Assembly: GCA_020091685.1 (NCBI GenBank) | Contig: CM034597.1 | Coordinates: 3,609,340-3,673,339 of the forward strand | Length of the DNA: 64,000 nt | DNA from: Lutjanus erythropterus | Taxonomy: Eukaryota > Chordata > Actinopteri > Lutjaniformes > Lutjanidae | Reading direction: 5' to 3' | In this document: positions 36,201 to 50,200 of the stretch, piece after piece | Layout of the letters: each line of letters begins with the position of its first letter | Position numbering within the stretch: position 1 is the first letter of the stretch | Made by a program: the position numbers and the translations under genes | The notes under the pieces: model-generated | The model's input: only the letters and a program-made list of their open reading frames with translations | What the model was told of the DNA's origin: nothing | The model's database searches: none

Positions 36201-39200
36201 TAGAGTGTCACCTGTAGTGTGCTGCACTCTCACTTTTTAATAAAAAGAAAAACATTCTGTTGTTTCTCTGATTTCAGATTCTTAAATGTGAATATTTTCA
36301 AGTTTCTTTACAATTGATGGATTAAGCAACAAAGACAGAGATCAGTTGCAGCTCTGTTGTACTGTACTTTTGGTATTTTGTATTTTTGACATCTAAAGGT
36401 TGTCAGGTGTGCTCTTAGCTTAAAGGCTCAAGCCTGTTAATTACAACTGGAACAGCTGATGGTACTACATGCAATTTAAGTGTTTTTCTTTTTACCTGTT
36501 TACGTGTTTCATATTTCTGCCGTGTCTCGTGTCCTCAGGTCAAACCTCTGATCTGGATTGAATCAGTCATTGAGAAACACTCACACAGCAGAATCGAGTA
36601 CATGATCAAGGTAAAGTATCAGGTCTGGGAGTGCTCAGAAAACATACAGAGCATAATGTATAACACATTTTATGTAGTTTTTTCATAGAAGTTTTGATGT
36701 TTTATAATTCTCCTGTCTATATATCCTATTTTTACATGTCTTCTTGTCTCTGATCAATTATTTGCTGTTATATGTTTCCTGCAGGCTTATCATTTTTAAA
36801 GTTGATTGTATATATCATACCGCCTCTTTCTCTCCATCTGTCTGTCCTATCCAACAGGCCAAGAGTCAGTTTAAGAGGAGGTCCACAGCTAACAACGTAG
36901 AAATCCACATCCCGGTCCCCACTGATGCTGACTCGCCCAAGTTTAAGACCACTGTGGGCAGCGTCAAGTGGATTCCAGAGAACAGCGAGATCGTCTGGTC
37001 CATCAAGTCTTTCCCTGTATGTCCACATTTTTTGTCTTTAAATCAGTCAATCACTCAGTAAATTGCACACATCAAAGGAAGAAACAGCAGGAAATTAATA
37101 ATTTTGATAAGTGATTAATTATTTTGAGTCATCTTTTTAATAAAAAAGTGAAAAATTCTCTCATGTAATCTTCTTAAATGTGAATATTTTCTGGTTTCTT
37201 TACTCCTCTCTGACAGAAACCTGAATATCTTTGAATTGTGGACAAAACAAGACATTTGAGGACATCTTGAGCTTTGATCAACATTTTTAACAATTTCCTG
37301 ACATTTCATGGACCAAACTAATTGATTAATTGAAAATATAATTGACTGATTAATCTGTAATGGAAATAATCATTAGTTGCACCCCTAAAAACATTATATT
37401 AGGTTAAACAATTTCACCATATAATCCAAAACTAACGTTAACTAACTAACTAAGTTACATTACTTATATAATGTGATATTTGGATTACATTACTGACATT
37501 ACACTTTTTAACAGGTAATTAGTAACTGTATTGGGATAAATAAAGTAAGCCTCTCAACCGTGATGTTCTAGATATCATTTTAGGTCATGAATTCAACTGT
37601 TAAAAGACTATGTGTCATCAGTTTTCGCTGAATATTAAACACACTGTAAAATGCATGTCTTTTTTAACCTGTCCACTGTGTCCTGGTGGATTTCAGGGCG
37701 GTAAAGAATACCTCATGAGGGCCCACTTCGGCCTGCCCAGCGTGGAAGCAGAAGACAAAGAGGGCAAGCCTCCGATCAGCGTTAAGTTTGAGATCCCCTA
37801 CTTCACCACCTCTGGCATCCAGGTGAGAAACAGTCCTGCTGTAGCAGCATGTCTTACCAACCTTGAGACCTCAAATATATCATATGTATACATTCTGAAA
37901 CCCACAAAAATATTACTTTCAGACATTTTGTTTCCTCCATTCTGGTGTCTTTTAAAGAATGAAAGTAACAAGAGAATAACTACACTGTAAGTGTACTTTT
38001 AACTGTCAGGAAAGAATACAGAATAATTTGCACCTCTGACTATATGAACTTGAGCAAATATTTGATGTTTTCTAATACTGATCAGTTTTCTTTCATTCAA
38101 TTGTTTCTTGTCTTCGCCCATAAAACAAACTTTATGTGGCAGATTTTACAAAACCTTTCTTAAGAAACGAGGAATGGAAAGGAAAGGAAAGGAAAGGAAA
38201 AAAAAGTGTGAAAATTTGTCAGAAATCAAGAGAATACAGGACATCTGTGATCCTGGGAGGAAATAGAGAGAGGACAATGAAAACTGTGAAAATTGGGAGG
38301 GTTGGCAAGTATAAATAGTTTAATATGCAAGAGAGGCTGAATTCAGATGTTCAGAGGTCTCAAAGTTCCTCTGTAATGTCTCACTCAGGGATTTGTGTAA
38401 ATGTGTGTGCAATGACAGATACAGCCACAGGGAGGCACTGTTGTCAAAGGAACAGAGACAGAGGCAGAGTGTCCTGACACCTGTGACAAACCCTGACAGA
38501 GACACTATACTCCCCTGGACCAACAGAAAGAATGAAAGACTGATGACTGATACAGAATCTATTTACAGGCAGGGAACACACACTGCAGGTACAGTTAGAC
38601 AATACACCATGCAGCCATTTACACATATAGACAGAAGCTTTTCTGTCTTTATTAAACATATATTATTAGTCCATAGGTGAGTTCTCTCCAGCACCAAACA
38701 GGAAGCAGCAAACCAGGTAGTTACTTTGTTAAGGGATGAAAAAACTGTGGTTAAAGGCTGGTAAAGGTGAGGTGACAAAATCCAAATGTAAAGATTTTAC
38801 TTAAATGCAGTTTATCTTTTTGGATTTCATTGATGCCGAATTAATGAAAAATCTGTCAACATGTGACACCCTTTATCTTGAGTTTGTAGGATAATGTATA
38901 TTTATGGACGCATAAGAAATTGTTAATATGTTATATTTCTTAATGGGAATTTGGTGTAAAATTTTCCAGGTAGTAAGGGGCTTTAGTTTGATTCAAAATG
39001 CTCATATGTATATTTTTTAACAATTTGTAACCATTAGAGGAACACCAGGTATTTGCTAAAGTATGATACGTTTGTCTGATGTTGACTGTTGTATGTTATT
39101 GATTTGATAAGTAATGTCTGTATTGATTACTGATTGATAACTGATCAGGCTAATTTTTAGGTAACTGCACTTTCTAACAGCAGGATGCACTAAACGGTTT

Positions 39201-42200
39201 CCCTTTGTGTGCGTTTATCTGTCTCTCACTGCTCAGAACGACTAATATTTTTCATGTATAATTGTGCAACATAAACTGAACTTCATAATAAAAGAGCTGC
39301 TTCATAATGATTGAAGGCTCTGTGAGGAAATGACACTTTCAGGTATTAAATAAATAAACTAATAACATAGCTAAGCACCCATGGTTATTACTATAGTCAT
39401 CATTCTTGCCCTTAACTGCCCTTAACTGCTGACATGACTGATCATTATTGCTATCTGTTAAAAAGAACTGGCACACTCATAAAACATGATATAATAATAC
39501 ACATGATTGATAATAATATGTATTTGGGCTGAACAACACCTCAGGTTGACAGCTGTCTTTCTTACAGCCTTAAATGAGAAATATGTCATATATTTACTGT
39601 GCTAAATCAGAATCAGAGATTAAGGAAACATGTTAAATTGAAATATTGGCTTCTCCAACAACAACACCACAGCATGTTGAAGTTTCCATTCTGGTGCAGA
39701 ACATCTGTTTTTGTTTGCCCGTTTCACCTTTATTCACTTTACGTGGAGCTTAAATTAATACTGAATGTTCTCAGAATGAGTTAGTGTGTGTTTATGAGTT
39801 GTAAGAAATCATTAATAATCTTTTAGAAGAAGTAGATGTTTGTAACATCTATACTAGTATATATAGTGCTTTTGGAATGTTTATCTCCATATGCACAAAG
39901 AGTTAAAAAAAAACTCTTCATAGGTGTGTTCAGGGACACTGCAGAGTCAGATTTTTTAAATCAGGAGTTTATCATCCAGAGTAACTGTCTTTGTCTCTGT
40001 GCTTCCCATTTGGTATGAGAAACACGATAACTTTGGAAGAAACCCATTTGACTCATGTATCTCTGCTCAAGACTCACATTAACTTTAGAATGTTTTATGG
40101 CACATAAAGACAACTGAGGATTGTGTCCTCCATCTCTTGAGGCCTTTTTATACATGCAATTAATAACACCGCTGGCTTCATTTATCTGTTAAAGTGACGG
40201 CTTTAGGCAGAAAGTTGGTGTCTTATACGTTAATGTTCTTTACGGCTGTTTTCAGACATTTACAGTCACAGCTCTCACATGATATCTGGCACCTGGTGGG
40301 AGAGAGGAGCAGAGAGACAGAGAGCAGTGATGAGTTAAAACTGTTAGAAGGAGGAAGACTCTTGTTCTCTAACAGACAGCATCATGTAGTTTAAAACTTG
40401 TCATTACATACATATATTCACATCTGTTTTATTATTTAATGTTATTAGAGAGCGATTTTGTTAGTTCTGACACGTCTCCGTTTTCTTTATCTCAGCCCAG
40501 TGTAAGCCTGAAGGGGATCATGTGTTAGGTTGCTTGAGTTTTAAAGCTAGAATGAAGATACTGGTATCATATAGAACTAGGTTACCTAAGGCCTCCATTG
40601 GTGCCAACCTTGGCATGCCAGCTTGTTGTGAAGGGGGGACTCTACTGAGTGTCCTCTGTCTTGTCTTGTCTTGTCTTGTCTTGTCTTTTCTTTTTTCTTT
40701 TCTTTTCTTCTCTTTTCTTTTCATCCCAGGATGTTTGGCTCCAGGGCTCTGTTTAACAGCTGATTTTTAGAAAAATGCTTGCTGCTTAACATCCTACAGG
40801 TCAAGTCTTATGGGAGGCTATTGTCAGAATGTGGCAGAAATAGAATATAATATTCAAAAGTATGTTTTCATTCTTGTATAATCACCTGGAAATAAAATTA
40901 GTTGCCTTTTTATTAACTATGAATGAGCCCTTTATGCATTTTGCAACCACTATAGGTTCTCCTAAACACTTGTGTTGTTTATAATCCACAAGCTCATAAC
41001 CGAATCCTACACACTGTTCCTTTAATGTGGATAAAATGTACATAACTGCAAACCAGTTGTTTTTGATGAAATTTGCCATTTTGAATCAAAAGGGTGGTGT
41101 GGAGGGGGTCTTTTTGAAAATCATAAACAAGATAGCTGCATCATCTTCTTTTCCCTCTTAAACATGGATGTGTTCAATGCTGTTAACTAACTTAACATTT
41201 GCTAAAGTAATGTTAACCTGCCAAATGAAGTTGAAGGGTGTCTTAAATGTAACCTATCAAATTTTTCCTGACCTATTTATAATGGAAAGTGTGCCAACTT
41301 GTTTGCACATCAGCTAACGTTAATTTTACAGTTCAGAAACATTTAGCTGAGTTCAGGCTAACTCACCCTCCCCTCCTATTTTTTTCATATTGTTATCCCA
41401 TTTTAATGTCTGTCATTGCCATAAGTTACAAGAGAAATAAAAACCAACACATAATGAAACAAGACCCACCGGTGTTACAATTTAATGAGTGACCGTGTTA
41501 ACTGGTGACTCAGCAAAATCATTTGAAGTACTAGAAGCACAGTTACACTGTATTTGGTGACTCTTCAGATTCAGATTCAGTAAAATCAGTTACGTCTGCA
41601 GAAAACACAAACAGAAGATGCACCAGAATACTTAGTTTACGTGTTAAAATTCTAAAATGTTTCTTTTGGGGGAAGGATGATCCAGGACCCACTACAGGGG
41701 ACTGGTTTACCAACATGTCACCTTTTTCACCTCTTGTAAGTTCAAAGGTCTGCATGTAATCTCCAAATGTATGTAGAGAAGGGCATCTTCATTCATGACT
41801 TGTATGACAGGTCTGGATTTTGTGAGCAAATCTTGATGAATGTGACAAGTTCTCTTCAGTCACATGGTAGTAGTTAGTCACTCAGATCTCACAGTTACAT
41901 CACTACAAGAAGTCTGCAGCAAACAGCAAAATTCCCAAACTGTTTGTTGTAAATATCCCCATTAGATTTCATTGTGGTGATGTCAGAGTGATTTGAACTC
42001 TCAGCTTTTATTTTGGTGGGTACAATGTTATAACTAGATCAAAACTACCAAGAGGAAGCAAGCTGTAATAAATTAGAAATGATCCTTTAATTGAAGCTTT
42101 ATGGTTGGGCTGTTTATTTGCAGCCGTGCTGTTACACAGCAGTAGGTTTAGTTGAGGGCGAATGGGTAAGAAGGCAGCCATTGTCTTGCTGTTGGTTTAA

Positions 42201-42590
42201 CGTAAGTGTAAAAATAAACTGCAGAGAGTCAGTTGTTGAACCACAGACCTTCACCAGGCTCATTGTGAAGCCAAAGCCAAAGAGACGTGGCCTTCAATTA
42301 GCCCAGACATTTTCATCATCATGAACCCAGATCCACTTCTAACCCGGCCGCACTCACCTCACAGGCTCGACCTCAGCTAATGGCACCTTGTAAAGACAGA
42401 GACGAGAGCAGAGGCGGCTGCTGGAGGAGCCGCAGTTTGCTTTAAATAGCTGTGTGGACTCGGATCAATGGAGACATCATTAGAGAGATGCTGCCATTAG
42501 CTGCTAGGAGCCCTGCTATTACTCAGAGATCATGTGTGATGAGGAGCTATCATGTGGCCTGAGGCAAGACCCCCAAGGTCCCTGTTAGTA

Positions 42591-42663
<73 letters not shown>

Positions 42664-44157
42664 TGCCACAGAGACATGGTGGCTGCTGAGTGAGGGGAGC
42701 ACTCCCGCAGGCTCCTCTTATTAAAGGGAGCACTTTGTTAAAGCAGGGGTCTCCAACTGTGTGTGTGTGGCTGGGGTGTGTGTGTGGGGGTTAGAGGTTA
42801 ACAGTTGCTGGTAAGCAAATGTTTGTGTTCTACTTTTATGTGTGTCTGTGTCATAATTATACGGTTGTGAATATCAGCATGTATCAAAATGACACACACA
42901 ACCCTAGAGTGTGTCTGCTCATTTATTATTCATCCATTCATCCCCTGGTTTAGCTCACTGAGTGATAATTGTTGCCATGTCCTCAGCAGCTTGTATTCCT
43001 TTTATCATTAGGGAAAACAATATGTAAGAGTAAACAAAAGTCTTTAATTATTGATATTTTAAGGTTGTAAAATAATTCAAATGCCACAAGTGTCCAAGTA
43101 AATGATTAATAAAGGTCTTGTTTTATTTCATTCTGAGGCTGAAATGGATATCAATGTCATGTCTCTGTGTTTAAGATTTATCTCCATAAATCTTGCACAC
43201 TGGACGCTCATGCGGATTGAAGGTCGGGTTTATTTCTTTAGTCCACAAAACAGTGTTGGGGTTTCACAGGAAAACAGTGTTGATGAATCTCCCAAACAAT
43301 TTACGGTAAGTGAATGATGAACAGTTTTCAAATGTTAAAAAAAAAGAAAAGAAAAAGAAAAACAACCAAAAAAAACCCCATAAAATGTCTCCATATTGAC
43401 CAGCCATTAATGTTAGCTACACAGACCAACCGCTAATGTTACCAACAAAGAACAACATTACTTACACAAACCAGCCGCTAATGTTAGCTACACATAGCTA
43501 CACAGATTAACCACTAACATTAGCTACACAGACCAACCACTAATGTTACCAACAAACAACAGCCGTCAACATTACTTACACAGTCCAACATCTAATGTTA
43601 GCTACACAAACCAGCCGCTAATGTTAGTTACACATAGCTACACAGATTAACCACTAATGTTAGCTACACAGACCAAATACCAACTTAACTACACAGAACA
43701 ACTGCTAACATTAGCTACACAGACCAACCTCTAATGTTAGCTACACAGACCAAATGCTAACATTAAAAGTAATGAAGTTACGCTAAATATTTTGATACTT
43801 GGATTAGGTTACTGACTACATTTTTTAACAGGTAATTTTTTAACAGGTATTGGACTGCATTTTTAAAGTAACCCTTCCAACTCTGGTTGAGTCCTTGACA
43901 AACAACAGTTTATCCATCAAGCTCAGCACTTTTGTGTAGCTTCAGTATATCCTGATCCTGTATGGATCTTCACAATCTGTACGTGTAGACAAATCATGCG
44001 ACCTCTGCAATTGCGACAACACAAATCCATGGCATTACAGCGGTAGAACCCTAATGCTCCAGGTATTCTCTGGGTTATTCACCTGGTTAAGTCTGAAGAA
44101 AACACTGAAGCTTCCATTTTGGCGAGCAAACAGTTACATATAGATGTATAAAGACTG

Positions 44158-44202
<45 letters not shown>

Positions 44203-47200
44203 AGCCTTAAAAAAAACATGTTAGCCACAACTGTGTGTTCAGTCATTAAAATCCCTGGAACATGTGTGTAATTGTGCGCTGGCTGACAGATTAGGAGTTA
44301 TAAGTTCTAATGTGTTCCTGTTACAGCATATAGCAGTTATGTCTGTCTCTTATGAGGACATCAAAGGCCCGCTGACAAATAGAGCTCTGCCAGATTACTT
44401 TTAATGGACTTCTGTCTTCACAGGTCTTTAGCTTCCACATGCTTTACAGTGTAATCCGATAATGTGTGTGTATATTGCCTCATGCTCACATGTATGTGTA
44501 GGCCTGTGAAGGAGGAGGAGACACAGCGTGTTTGTCTGTATTTGTCAGTTCTTCTGTCTGTGGATATCTATCCTTTGTGTCTATATTCAGCATTTGGCTG
44601 CACATGGTTAGAATCAGTGGCTTTACACACTCATTGGTGCTATCAGCTATTTTGTTTCCAGCCAGGCTCATTTCTATAAATCACAAAAGATTTGTTAAAT
44701 TGTTGTTACAAATATGAGGCCTACAGTAATTGAAACATTAATTGCAAAACAAAGAATGCAGTATACAAAAGGATGACAACCAACCTGACTTCACCTGAAC
44801 AGAGTTACTTTTTTTGTGAGTTGTCACTGCTCTGGGATGATTCGACTGTCACTGGTGTAGTTGTGGTAATAACTGATGTCACTGCTGCATTGATTACACC
44901 TGTAATCTCTGAGGTGCTGTTTACATGACGTTTTCAACAACATTTTAGTTGCATTTTAGCTGTTTGTTCACCCGACAACAGTGTTTTGGGGGCCTGAAAA
45001 TGCAAATTTTTGAAACTGGGTTCCAGAGTGTAATCTTCTGAAAATGTCACCCTTACCGTCATGCATCATGTGTATTATGTTTTCAGTCAAATAGCCATGT
45101 GTGAATAGGAGGACAACAAAAACAATGGTGGACGACCAAGCTCTGTTTGTGCCACTGACTCTGCTGAGTTTATTAACGCTTCTCCAACAAAATGTAGATT
45201 TGCTGCTGGAGTAACAGCCTCGCTTCATCGTCCGTCCAAACCAAATGATCTGTTTTCAAGCGTGCATTTTCCATTATTTTCTTGTTTGTTTGTAGAAGAA
45301 AGATTTTGTGCACACCGCCAACTACTGGCCTGGCATGCACACTACAGCATTACAGAGATGTTTTTGCAGCTCCATGTGCACAGGGATCATCTTCACAGTG
45401 TTGCTGCAGAACAAATGCAAAGGAAAAACATTTTCCATTTTTAGCAAGGCTGTTGTCATATAAATGTCACCTGACTTAACCAGTACCAAACTATCTTGTT
45501 AAGAACATGCTAGTAGTCAAAATTGATCCCCAAGCTTCTTTCTATTTTTGCCATACAGGGTTGTATACCATTTCATGAAAGAGAGTTACTTACTTTAGAA
45601 AGGAAAAAAGCTATCTGAGCCGACAAGTGTGCTAAATGCTAAGACCCATTTGTAACAGGTGTAGGCGACTGAACAAAGTGATAGAAAGACAAGCTGAAAA
45701 TATAGGCTATTTCCCAAGTCTAATCCACAACTTTTTGGCTCATCTGTCATTTGGCAGGTAAAGAGCCAAGACTATTTTACTGGCCATAAATCAACATCAT
45801 GTATAATTTGACTAGATTAATTATCTTACTTTAATTTTTTTCACCCGCAGTACTTACTGTGAGCTTCATATTTTAGCCAGGATCTCAGGGTTCCTGCATG
45901 GTTCAGATGCATTATCTGTCGTTGTGTTTATTTCCCAACTTAAACTCAAAATTTGCCCACATTTGGACCTTAATCCACTCTATTCTTGTTGTTACTCAGA
46001 CCTCATCGCTGTGGTGTTTCTGCTTTTAACAAGCAACTGTTTTTAATCAGTGTGGTATGGTAAAGACATTCTTTTTCTTTGATGAAGTGTGAATCTCTGT
46101 GGGGATTAACAAGGCTATCACCGATCATGGTGGGTCCTCAGAAAACTGCTGCTGCTTGATCTGTTGCTTTACGAGGAATCTTGCTGGGCTTCAAGTTTGT
46201 TTCTGCACCAAAACTGGCTGGGACTGGGACTACTGGCAGCTACAGGTGTGGTTTTAGGTGTGACGACAGGAAGAAGTGTCCATGAAAGCGACACGTCTCG
46301 AACAAACAATGGCGGCTCCTGAAGAGGTTAGCATAAATACTGTGATAGCATCAGTTATATCAGAATTGGAGAATGTTTCTTCATTGAAAGAAGAGCAACT
46401 AATGGCACTGAAGGCTTTTTTCCATTAGAAAGATGTTTTTGCTCTTCTCCTGACCAGCCTTGGCAAGAGTTTGACTTATAAACTCGCTCCATTAACACGC
46501 CGTATGGTTTGTTACACAGATTCAAAGGATTCTTGTATGATCTCATGAATCCTGCTGCTTCACAAGATATCTCTCCTACTACGTTATATCGTTCGTTGAT
46601 CTGATTGGTTTACGTTAACCTCTGTTAGACATGATATACAGGTGGATTATCCAATCAGCTGCCAAGTGTTTTTTTTTAAGTACCTGCCCTTTTCCAAGCA
46701 GTTTCTAAGGAAGACTTCCCAAATGATTCTGTGTACAAACCATGTGGAGTGTCAGGCTAGTTGATCAGAGCACTGAGACTGAACCAGACAGTAAAGCCTG
46801 AGGCCACCCTTTTGTGTCACTTGTCCGAGGCTTGAGCGACAGACTAAGCAAGGTAGTCCAGACGTCCCTGTCCCCAGCAACATTTACCAAGCCAAATGAG
46901 GTACATGATCCCTTCAGCCTCGCAAATTTGCTTTAAATGCTGCAGGCCATTAAGTGAAATACATGCAAGCTCTGTTTTTTGGGTCTTGTTTGCACGTTTC
47001 TTTCGTGGTAGAGGTTGACTTCATTGATAAGAATGAGCTGTACGATGTGAAGCAGCAAATACAGCTTCAACAACAGCAGTGTTTACCAGACTAGCCTTTG
47101 AGGATGAAATCTGTATCGATCCGGGCAACTGATCGTGCACACTGTTCCATCAGTAACAGAAGGGTCATCTCAGCCTGTGAGCGTCTTTGTTGCATTGACT

Positions 47201-50200
47201 TTGTAGATGAATGTTCTTTCTTTTCCCAGAGCTGAAACTCATCTGTCTCCAGATGGAATGGATAAAAAAATATCAGCTGTGATATGTGATGTAAACTGTG
47301 CTGTGGGAGGACATTTATACAAAGTGTCACATCTCTGCACTGTAACTTCCTGACCAACTGCTTCATCTTTTGCAGAGATTTAAGAGGCACTTCTTCTTCC
47401 TGTCCTTCCTCTTTTCCTTCATGTCTGTCTGTTCTGTGAACATCTTATCTGTGTCATCTTTACTGCCTTTCGTGCGAGCCATCATGTCACCATTGTGTTT
47501 TTCTCCCTGATGTCTATTTCTTGATCTCTCTGTGGTCTCCTTCATTGTCTTTTTTTTCTCCCTGTCACTGTTTCATTCATGTTCTCTTGGTTTGTCTGTG
47601 TTGGTGTTTTCATGGCATTTGGATGTTGGCACAGAAGTCTGGAAGCATACCGAGGTTTGAATCCTCACCAACAAGCTCGGGGCTGTTCCTTATGACAGAT
47701 TAAGTGTGTGGTTTGGTTCAATTTGGCCAACAAAGATCAGTTATGCTTCATTATGCAATCAGCACTTCTTGTACTCCCAGAATGCATTGAGCAATGCTGA
47801 AGACCAATTTGAGCGTGCTCCGTGACGGCTCCCAGAGTAACGGACTTATGCCAGCTCTTTCTGCATGTTTATTAAGTTTTGTCAGTTGTTCTTCACACCA
47901 TCCGACTTGTTCTCTCCCTCTGTTGTTTAACACCCTGCAGTTTCTGTTGGCACTAACTGACTGGCAGAGGTGGCAAAAGTACACACAGTCTGCACTCAAA
48001 TAAAAGTACAGATACTTGTGTACACAAAGAAGGGAGAAGAAACAAACAGAAATACTGATGAGCTACGATAATGCAGTAAAAGTAAAAAAAAACGTACAGG
48101 CCCTGAAATGTACTCAAAGTATAAAAGTAAAACGTTGCCCTCTGAAGGACATTTCTATCGAATGTATGTTGTTTTTGTCTTATTGCATCATTTTCATCAT
48201 GTTATGTCTCATTATGTCATTATTGTCTTGTTTCATCTTTTGTGTTGTTTTCCTCTTTGTGCGTCATTGTCATCTTGCTGTGTGCTCTTATGCCATTTTT
48301 GCCTTTTACATAATTTTGGTCGTATGTAATTTTTGTCTTGTCATGCCTTTTACTTGATTTTGGCTGTGTTGTTATTGTTACATCATTTTTGTCTTATGTC
48401 TTTTATTTAATTTTTGTCTTGTTATGCCATGTTATGTTGTATTCGTCTTGTTACATCTTTTATATAGTTTTTGTCTTCTTCCTTCTTTAATCATTTTCAT
48501 CTTTTATGCTGTTTTTGTCTTGTTACATCTTGTTATGTTGTTTTTTGTCTTCTTACATCTTTAAAGTCATTTTCGTCTTGCTAGGCCTTCTACTTGATTT
48601 TTGCAGTGTTATGTACTGTTACATTGTTTTCGTCTTATGTCTTTTGCATAATTTTCATCTTGTTACACTTTGTTACATTGTATTCGTCTTGTTAAAGCTT
48701 TTACATCACCTTTGTCTTTATCTGTCTTTTAGTCATTGCCATCTTTAATGCTGTTTTCATCTTGTTATGTCATTTTCATCTTGTTCCGTCTTTTATGTCA
48801 TACTCATCTTGTTACGTCGTGTTACGTTGTGTTTGTCTTGTTAATCTTTCACTTAATTTTTGTCTTGTTACATCTTTTGTGCCATTTTCATTTTCATTCT
48901 CGTTGATTTTCATCTTGATTTTTGTTGTGTTATGTACTGTTCCATAATTTTCATTGCGCCTTGTATTCATCTTGTTACACTTTTTATATCGTTTTTGTCT
49001 TGTTCAGTCTTGTAGTCATTTTCATGTTTTATGCTGTTTTCATCCTGTTATGTTGTTTTCATTTTATTATATCTTTTAGACATATTTGTCTTGCATTAAA
49101 ACTAATGTAACAAGCCTGTTTTGAAAATGTAAGGAGTAGAAAGTACAGATATTTATGTTAAAATGGAGGGGGTAAAAGTGAAAAGTTGTCAGAAAGTAAA
49201 GAACAGGTATCTGACAAATCCACTTAAGTACAGAAACAAAGTATTTGTACTTGTTACTTCCTATGGCTGCTGTTTTATATGGATGTCTACTTCTGCATGG
49301 TATGAGTTATGGATTATGAGCAAGTGTGAACCCACTGTGACATCACCCACTCATTTGTGGACTACAGTTTTGAAGCCTTGAGTTTGGCATTAAGTGGGTC
49401 CATCTTGATCTTTTGCAATCAGAACATGTGCAGTACAGACAAGTGAGAATTAGGATCATTTTCCTATAAGGACATATATAATCAGACCTCTATTTGAAAC
49501 CAGTGAAGTCGCCCCCTGCTGGCCATTAGAAAGAATACACTACTACTTAACTAACAGTGACTTGACTTCTCAGACCCAGAGGCTATGACCTCTCTATATT
49601 ATACAGTCTGTTTTATTTTAGTGTGTGTTTGTGATTATGGTGGAAAAGTTCAGATTCAATCATGAAATTCAAAAGAATAATTATTGAGGGATTCACAGAT
49701 GAATTATCACCTGCTGTATCATATTTGATACAAACATTTTCAACATGATTTTATTATAAAATGAGGTACAGAATAAAAAATAAGGTATGAAAAAAGGGAG
49801 CAGAAGACATGTCTCAGATTGAGACAACAGGTTTTTCAGGAAAGTATTGATTATATTGATGCTGTAGAAGTCTCAGAAACTCATGGTGTTCTAGGTTTAA
49901 ATTTCAACAGACAAAAACAGATGGAATATTTCAAATCTTTCCACATTTGAAAGTGGTTTCTCCCATATGATATTATGTAGGTGTTTCTCTTTTATTTGTC
50001 CATTCTGTAATAAAAGCAGTAATATCCCTGATGACACCAACTGCAGAGTTTTTTCTCTTTGTTCCAAACAGACTGACCTCATTTGCAGTTTTCCCATCCT
50101 TGAGTTGAATCACTACTGTCTTTTATCAGCTGTAGACATTTATTCCTGTGAAAATGTTACCCAGTAAAATTTTAGGTGAACAGAACATTCATCAAACTTT

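Noticed and set aside
43385-43765. Regularly spaced repeats resembling a CRISPR array
   Set aside because: Units are degenerate and continuous, without unique spacers, in a vertebrate genome; this is a minisatellite.
47655-47665. B-box-like GGTTTGAATCC, suggesting a tRNA or SINE
   Set aside because: No A box at the right distance and no cloverleaf can be drawn.
48016-49110. Several hydrophobic frames resembling membrane proteins
   Set aside because: T-rich minisatellite; Phe/Leu/Val-rich peptides follow from base composition.
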